Assembly: GCA_903920835.1 (NCBI GenBank)
Contig: CAIXNQ010000090.1
Span: 1 to 10,577 of the forward strand
Source of the DNA: an uncultured Bacteroidota bacterium
Lineage (GTDB): Bacteria; Bacteroidota; Bacteroidia; Flavobacteriales; Flavobacteriaceae
DNA length: 10,577 nucleotides
Direction of reading: 5' to 3'
A program made the position numbers and the translations under genes. Position 1 is the stretch's first letter. Each line of letters starts with the position of its first letter. Below are positions 6,115 through 10,577 of the stretch, piece after piece. The notes below the pieces were generated by a model. It did no database searches, was not told the DNA's origin, and saw only the letters and a list, made by a program, of their open reading frames with translations.

Positions 6115-7137
6115 TTATGATTTTCGTTGCAGTGTTTCCATGACATAATCGTGCATTACTTCTCTATAATCAAGATGCGTGACCATTCTGAGTTTGCCGT
6201 GTCCCATAGAACTAATATGAATGCCGCGTTGTTTTAGCGTTTCAACAACTGCACGTTCATCAATTGAAGGTTGTACTTCAAAAATTAGAATATTAGTTTC
6301 AATTGGTTCAACTCTTGCGACCCATGATAGCTGAGATAAAGCTTGTCCGAGTTCTTTTGCCCGACGGTGATCGTCTGCCAATCTTTCTATATGATTATCT
6401 AAAGCATAAATTCCTGCTGCTGCCAAATAGCCCACTTGACGCATTCCGCCACCCAAAATTTTACGAATCCGCAGAGCTCTGTGAATAGTTTCATTGTCTG
6501 AAATTAACAAGGAACCAATTGGCGCGCCAAGTCCTTTTGACAAACAAACCGAAATGGTGTCAAAGATTTGACCGTAATGTTTTGGAGATTGTTTTTTTGC
6601 TACAAGTGCATTCCAAATTCGAGCACCATCTAAATGGAATTTCAAGTTATTGGCAAGACATACTTTTTTTATTTCGACCAAATCTTCAATTTCATAACAA
6701 GCACCGCCACCTTTATTTGTAGTATTTTCAACACAAACCAAACTCGTTTTTGGGCTGTGATAAAACTCAGGATCATTAATTGCAGCAGCGACTTGAGGTG
6801 CTTTAATCATGCCTCGATTGCCTTCTAAAAGCTGACAAGAAACACCACTGTTGAAAGAAACGCCACCGCCTTCATAGTTATAAACATGTGCCCATTTATC
6901 GGCAATTAACTGTTCGCCAGGTTGCGTATGGAGTTTGATAGCCGTTTGATTTGCCATAGTTCCCGACGGAAAAAATAAAGCCGCTTCCATTCCAAATAGT
7001 GCGGCAACTTTATCTTGAAGTTCGTTAACGGTTGGGTCTTGTTTATAAACATCGTCGCCCACTTTTGCCTGAAACATATATTGCAACATTTCGGGTGTTG
7101 GCTTGGTCACCGTGTCACTAACTAAATTTATTTCCAT
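6115..7137 (-). CDS. ltaE: Low-specificity L-threonine aldolase
   Basis: A PLP enzyme of fold type I that cleaves L-threonine and allo-threonine to glycine and acetaldehyde, acting in the cytoplasm in glycine and threonine metabolism. The 340 residues match the family's usual length of about 335-345. Visible marks are LVSDTVTKPTPEM at the start, GDDVYKQDPTVNELQ (27-41), the phosphate-binding FPSGTMANQ (56-64), H84 in the position of the ring-stacking histidine, HLDGARIWNA (168-177) with D170 and R173, the PLP lysine K201 in LSKGLGAPIGSLL, LGGGMRQVG (228-236), and R317 in GKLRMVTH. All the expected catalytic residues are present. It is divergent from prfB across 47 bases and is followed 72 bases later by the beta-barrel gene, with which no functional link is evident. 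Confidence 0.93.
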   Translation of the reverse strand: MEINLVSDTVTKPTPEMLQYMFQAKVGDDVYKQDPTVNELQDKVAALFGMEAALFFPSGTMANQTAIKLHTQPGEQLIADKWAHVYNYEGGGVSFNSGVSCQLLEGNRGMIKAPQVAAAINDPEFYHSPKTSLVCVENTTNKGGGACYEIEDLVEIKKVCLANNLKFHLDGARIWNALVAKKQSPKHYGQIFDTISVCLSKGLGAPIGSLLISDNETIHRALRIRKILGGGMRQVGYLAAAGIYALDNHIERLADDHRRAKELGQALSQLSWVARVEPIETNILIFEVQPSIDERAVVETLKQRGIHISSMGHGKLRMVTHLDYREVMHDYVMETLQRKS

Positions 7138-7155
7138 AATGTAAAAATGAAATGC

Positions 7156-7163
7156 TATTTTTG
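7156..7163 (+). promoter_or_regulatory. -7 promoter element for prfB
   Basis: TATTTTTG fits TAnnTTTG and lies 21 bases before the ATG at 7185, which implies a leader of about 15 bases. There is no good -33 TTG. Confidence 0.5.
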
Positions 7164-7168
7164 CGCCA

Positions 7169-7176
7169 CAAAACTA
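7169..7176 (-). promoter_or_regulatory. -7 promoter element for the threonine aldolase gene
   Basis: On the minus strand TAGTTTTG fits TAnnTTTG, 31 bases before the ATG at 7137. It lies 5 bases from the prfB element, so the two divergent promoters probably compete for polymerase. Confidence 0.45.
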
Positions 7177-7184
7177 CAATAATT

Positions 7185-8280
7185 ATGACAAATACCGAAC
7201 AAATAAAAGGTATTGTGGAGCGCCTTGGTGCGTTGAGGAGGTATCTTTGACGTTGATGCCAAATTAATTGAAATTATAAACGAAGAAGAAAAAACATTTG
7301 CTCCCGATTTTTGGAATAATGCCAAAGAAGCAGAGCAGATTGTAAAAAACCTACGCTCGAAAAAGAAATGGGTAGAAGATTATAACAAAGCAGTCGAATT
7401 TGCCGACGAGCTTCAACTTGCCTACGACTTTTATAAAGAAGGAGAACTCACAGAAGCCGAACTCGACGAACAATATTTGTTGACCAATTCGCATATCGAA
7501 GCTATTGAATTTAAGAATATGCTTTCAGACGAAGGTGACAGTTTGAGTGCCGTACTCCAAATTACTGCAGGAGCTGGAGGCACAGAAAGTTGTGATTGGG
7601 CACAAATGCTGATGCGAATGTACATGATGTGGGGCGAAAAAGAAGGCTATAAAATCAAAGAACTCAATTTCCAGAAAGGCGAAGCTGCAGGAATCAAAAC
7701 CGTAACGCTCGAATTTGAAGGCGATTATTCATTTGGTTATCTCAAAGGCGAAAACGGAGTTCATAGATTGGTTCGAATATCCCCTTTTGACAGCAATGCT
7801 AAAAGACATACTTCATTTGTGTCTGTATATGTCTATCCACTAGCAGATGATAGTATTCAAATTGAAATTAGTCCAGCCGATATTTCTTGGGAAACCATGA
7901 GATCTAGTGGTGCTGGAGGTCAAAACGTTAATAAGGTTGAGACCGCAGTTAGACTTCGCCACCACCCAACTGGAATAATTATTGAAAACTCCGAGACTCG
8001 TTCGCAATTAGATAATAAAACCAAAGCAATGCAATTATTAAAGTCGCAGTTGTATGAAATTGAGTTGAAGAAAAAGCAAGCGTTACGAGATGAGATTGAG
8101 GCAAACAAAATGAAAATTGAATGGGGTTCGCAGATTAGAAATTATGTCATGCACCCCTACAAATTGGTTAAAGATGTGCGGACTGCCAAAGAAACCAGCG
8201 ATGTAGAAGCGGTGATGAACGGCGAAATAGATTTATTCTTGAAAGCCTACTTAATGATGATGGGACAAAAGGAAGATTAA
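7185..8280 (+). CDS. prfB: Peptide chain release factor 2, with programmed +1 frameshift
   Basis: RF2 recognises the stop codons UGA and UAA and triggers peptide release on the ribosome. The gene is split over two frames: 21 codons from ATG 7185 end at an in-frame TGA (7248-7250), and the second frame runs from GAC at 7249 to 8280. Shifting +1 at CTT-TGA-C joins them into 364 residues, against 365 in E. coli. The stop-codon-reading SPF motif is at 199-201 (RISPFDSN), and the catalytic GGQ at 244-246 (SGAGGQNVNKVETAVR). Residue 243 before GGQ is the usual alanine and not the threonine of E. coli K-12. A reading that begins at the TTG at 7477 would drop the whole N-terminal helical domain and is wrong. 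The likely downstream operon is map and the methyltransferase. Confidence 0.97.
7236..7251 (+). promoter_or_regulatory. prfB autoregulatory frameshift site
   Basis: The order is AGGAGG (7236-7241), one TAT codon, slippery CTT (7245-7247), then TGA and C. This is the same layout as in E. coli: an internal Shine-Dalgarno-like sequence three bases before CTT and a weak UGAC stop context. When RF2 is scarce, ribosomes pause at TGA and slip +1, which restores RF2 synthesis. Confidence 0.96.
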
Positions 8281-8331
8281 AATTAAAAATAGAATTTTCA
8301 AATTATTGATTTCTATTACAAAAAACAGTTT

Positions 8332-9144
8332 ATGATTATTCAAAAAACAAGAGAAGAAATTGAACTAATGCGTGAAAGCGCATTAATTGTCTCAAAAACA
8401 TTAGGAATGATTGCTCGCGAAATTAAACCTGGCGTTACGACATTATATTTAGACAAACTGGCCGAAACTTTCATAAGAGACCACGGAGCAGAACCCAGTT
8501 TTTTGGGGCTTTACGGATTTCCAAATTCGCTTTGCATGAGTCCAAATGCGCAGGTAGTTCATGGAATTCCAAACAACAGAGCACTAGAGCATGGCGATGT
8601 AATCTCGGTTGATTGTGGCGCATATAAAAATGGGTTTCACGGCGATCATGCCTACAGTTTTGAGATTGGCGAAGTTGCTCCTGAAGTAAAAAAACTACTT
8701 CAGGTAACCAAAGAATCGCTTTACGTTGGCATAAGAGAGTTTAAAATCGGAAACCGTGTTGAAGATGTGGGTAATGCTATTCAAAAATATACAGAATCTC
8801 ACGGCTACGGTGTTGTTCGTGAATTGGTAGGTCATGGATTAGGAAAAAAAATGCACGAAGATCCCGAAATGCCCAATTATGGAAAACGTGGAAGAGGTAA
8901 ACTTTTTGTAGAAGGAATGGTCGTTGCAATAGAACCAATGATAAATATGGGAACCAAAAACATCAAGCAGCTTAAAGACGGTTGGACAATTCTGACAGCC
9001 GATGGAAAACCAAGTGCCCATTTTGAACACGATGTTGCGATTATTAACGGCAAACCCGAATTACTTTCTACTTTTAAATATGTCTATGAAGCATTAGGAA
9101 TTGAGAGTAACGAAGAAGAAGAATTTAAAAATATTTTCGATTAA
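8332..9144 (+). CDS. map: Methionine aminopeptidase, type I
   Basis: Removes the initiator methionine from nascent proteins when the second residue is small; acts in the cytoplasm. The 270 residues form the plain catalytic pita-bread fold with no insert or zinc-finger extension. All five metal ligands are present: D94 (VDCGAY), D105 (FHGDHAY), H168 (VGHGLG), E201 (IEPM) and E232 (FEHDVA), as are H77 (VVHGIPN) and H175. The residue after D105 is His, where Ser is common in this family. A short acidic C-terminal tail (EEEEFKNIFD) follows the core. It starts 51 bases after prfB on the same strand, and the pair forms a translation-related cluster. Confidence 0.95.
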   Translation: MIIQKTREEIELMRESALIVSKTLGMIAREIKPGVTTLYLDKLAETFIRDHGAEPSFLGLYGFPNSLCMSPNAQVVHGIPNNRALEHGDVISVDCGAYKNGFHGDHAYSFEIGEVAPEVKKLLQVTKESLYVGIREFKIGNRVEDVGNAIQKYTESHGYGVVRELVGHGLGKKMHEDPEMPNYGKRGRGKLFVEGMVVAIEPMINMGTKNIKQLKDGWTILTADGKPSAHFEHDVAIINGKPELLSTFKYVYEALGIESNEEEEFKNIFD

Positions 9145-9162
9145 TTTATTATCAATTAATTT

Positions 9163-9927
9163 ATGTTTAAACTTATTCTCAACACAATTCCAAGACCGTT
9201 ATTAATTCAGCTAAGTATTTTAGTGCGACCATTATTAGCGTTCTATTACAAAGGTTCTCGATTTACAGACCCAATTGACGGCAAAAGCTTTAGAAAACTA
9301 TTGCCTTATGGATATGAAAAACAACGTGAAAATGTGCTTTCTCCTAGCACACTTTCGTTAGAAAGGCACCGACTTTTTTGGTTATTTCTTAAAAATGAAA
9401 CTACATTTTTTACTGCAACAGAAAAAACGAAAGTGCTACACTTTGCCCCCGAACAAGAATTTTATAAACGATTCAAAAAACAAGTAAATCTGGACTATGT
9501 AACTACCGATTTGCTATCGCCGCTTGCCGATGTAAAAGCAGATATTTGTAATTTACCTTTTGAAGACAACGAATTTGATTACATTTTTTGCAACCATGTT
9601 TTAGAACATATTCCTGACGATACAAAAGCAATGCAAGAGCTTCATAGAGTTATGAAGCCAAGTGGAATGGGCATTTTTCAAATTCCGCAAGATATGAATA
9701 GAGCTACTACTTTTTCTGATGATTCAATTACTGATGCTAAACAACGGGCAAAAATTTTTGGACAATACGACCACGTAAGAATTTACGGGCGAGATTATTT
9801 TGATAAATTGAGAAGTATTGGTTTTGTTGTTGACGAGGTAGATTATACTAATGAAATCGAACCAGAATTAGTTACAGAATACTGTCTTGCCAAAGGTGAA
9901 ATTATTCCTGTTTGTTATAAAAAATAA
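9163..9927 (+). CDS. Class I SAM-dependent methyltransferase
   Basis: A 254-residue protein with a Methyltransf_11-type core: motif I is the divergent VLHFAPEQEF (91-100) in place of the usual GxGxG, an acidic residue ends strand 2 (D116 in TTDL), then ADICNLPF (126-133), FDYIFCNHVLEHIPDD (138-153), and ELHRVMKPSGMGIFQIP (159-175). The N-terminal part, DPIDGKSFRKLLPYG (36-50) and LSPSTLSLERHR (59-70), has the layout of relatives that carry a CPxC...CPxC zinc ribbon, but all four cysteines are replaced (D36, D39, S60, T63). The substrate cannot be told. It starts 18 bases after map, so it is very likely cotranscribed. The first 30 residues are hydrophobic and basic and could touch the membrane. 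Confidence 0.88.
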   Translation: MFKLILNTIPRPLLIQLSILVRPLLAFYYKGSRFTDPIDGKSFRKLLPYGYEKQRENVLSPSTLSLERHRLFWLFLKNETTFFTATEKTKVLHFAPEQEFYKRFKKQVNLDYVTTDLLSPLADVKADICNLPFEDNEFDYIFCNHVLEHIPDDTKAMQELHRVMKPSGMGIFQIPQDMNRATTFSDDSITDAKQRAKIFGQYDHVRIYGRDYFDKLRSIGFVVDEVDYTNEIEPELVTEYCLAKGEIIPVCYKK

Positions 9928-9987
9928 ATTTGAACAATAAATCATTTACTATTTTGTTATATTTACCAAACTTTAATTTAATAGTTT

Positions 9988-10577
9988 ATGTTTAAATCGT
10001 TTTGTCTTTTGTTTTTTGTTTTTGTTAACTTTTTTTCCTATTCTCAAAACGATAAAGTTGAAAAAGAAGTATTGCCTCCATATAATATAAAAACAGTTCA
10101 ATTTATTCAAAATGATCAAAATGTAACTCCGGTTTTTCAATTAGGAGATTCGTTTCAATTTTCGTTTGATGATTTGTTTGGCAATGAAGCCAATTATTAT
10201 TATAGCATTGTGCTGTGTGATTATAATTGGAAACCATCAGAATTATCTCGAAATGAATACTTAGTTGGATTTGACGAACAACGAATTCAAGATTATACAA
10301 ACTCATTTAATACGCTTCAAATTTATTCTCATTATAGTTTTTCTCTCCCAAATCGATTAACACAATGCAAAGTAAGCGGCAACTACATGCTTAAAATTTT
10401 GAATGATGACAAAGAAGTGGTTTTCTCTAGAAAATTTATTTTATACGAAAATTTAGTAAGTGTTCCAGTTCAAGTTCGCAGAGCTAGAACAGGATTAGAC
10501 TTAAACACAAAGCATGATTTAGATTTTTCGATTACTTCAAAAGCAATAAATTTTCAAAATCCGGTTGGTAATGTAAA
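9988..10577 (+). CDS. Type IX secretion system plug protein (DUF5103), N-terminal part
   Basis: The gene runs off the right edge; 196 codons are visible, about half of the usual 400-odd residues. A signal peptide (MFKSFCLLFFVFVNFFSYS, cut before Q20) is followed by the DUF5103 pattern: PPYNIKTVQF (30-39), then the YYYSIVLCDYNWKPSELS stretch, NEYLVGFDEQRI with DYTNSFNTLQIYSHY, and SGNYMLKILNDDKEVVFSRKF. In F. johnsoniae the plug protein of this family sits in the periplasmic mouth of the SprA translocon and closes it when no substrate is passing; I place this gene there by family resemblance. It lies 60 bases after the methyltransferase gene, where only an imperfect promoter-like TATTTTG is seen. 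It shows that the organism has a type IX system. Confidence 0.85.
   Translation, partial: MFKSFCLLFFVFVNFFSYSQNDKVEKEVLPPYNIKTVQFIQNDQNVTPVFQLGDSFQFSFDDLFGNEANYYYSIVLCDYNWKPSELSRNEYLVGFDEQRIQDYTNSFNTLQIYSHYSFSLPNRLTQCKVSGNYMLKILNDDKEVVFSRKFILYENLVSVPVQVRRARTGLDLNTKHDLDFSITSKAINFQNPVGNV

Noticed and set aside
7185..7250. Nonsense mutation or sequencing error in prfB
   Set aside because: The stop is within the standard RF2 recoding signal at the expected codon and is functional.
7477..8280. prfB starting at the TTG at 7477
   Set aside because: The upstream frame plus the CTT-TGA-C site gives a full-length RF2 of 364 residues; the short form lacks the N-terminal domain.
10103..10306. Minus-strand frame of 67 codons near the right edge
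   Set aside because: It lies opposite the conserved part of the type IX plug gene, which reads through to the window end.

Overview
The window looks like a chromosomal segment of a Flavobacteriaceae bacterium, most likely Flavobacterium or a close relative. The DNA is AT-rich. Several genes are preceded by the Bacteroidetes -7 promoter element TAnnTTTG rather than by clear Shine-Dalgarno sequences. Signal peptides end in the SYSQ / YGQ / FAQ style common in this group. The gene content also fits: a Sus-type starch operon end, an OmpA/PorT-like small beta-barrel, a type IX secretion plug protein, and an RF2 gene with a programmed frameshift.

Region 1 (1-2370, + strand) is the 3' end of a starch or maltodextrin utilisation operon. 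It holds the C-terminal 236 residues of a GH31 alpha-glucosidase and, 3 bases later, a complete exported GH13 alpha-amylase. The two would cut alpha-glucans to oligosaccharides and then to glucose.

Region 2 (2371-5403) is an AT-rich accessory stretch. It starts with a tandem array of eleven 21-bp units (2510-2740) in what should be the 3' untranslated region of the amylase mRNA. A strong bidirectional terminator follows. Next are a minus-strand gene for a flavobacterial protein of unknown function (2901-3632), a + strand orphan exported protein (3819-4412), and a type II toxin-antitoxin pair with a YafQ-like toxin (4633-5120). The end of the toxin gene is duplicated as a 17-bp direct repeat just upstream of the module. 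A second bidirectional hairpin terminator and a possible gene fragment close the region.

Region 3 (5404-7137, - strand) holds an outer-membrane beta-barrel protein and a low-specificity L-threonine aldolase.

Region 4 (7185-10577, + strand) is housekeeping: prfB (RF2) with an intact CTT-TGA-C +1 frameshift site, a type I methionine aminopeptidase, a SAM-dependent methyltransferase that seems to have lost its N-terminal zinc ribbon, and the first 196 codons of a type IX secretion plug protein. prfB is divergent from the threonine aldolase across only 47 bases, and each side has its own TAnnTTTG element there.

The most unusual parts are the 21-bp array next to the unknown-function gene, and the direct repeat that brackets the toxin-antitoxin module.
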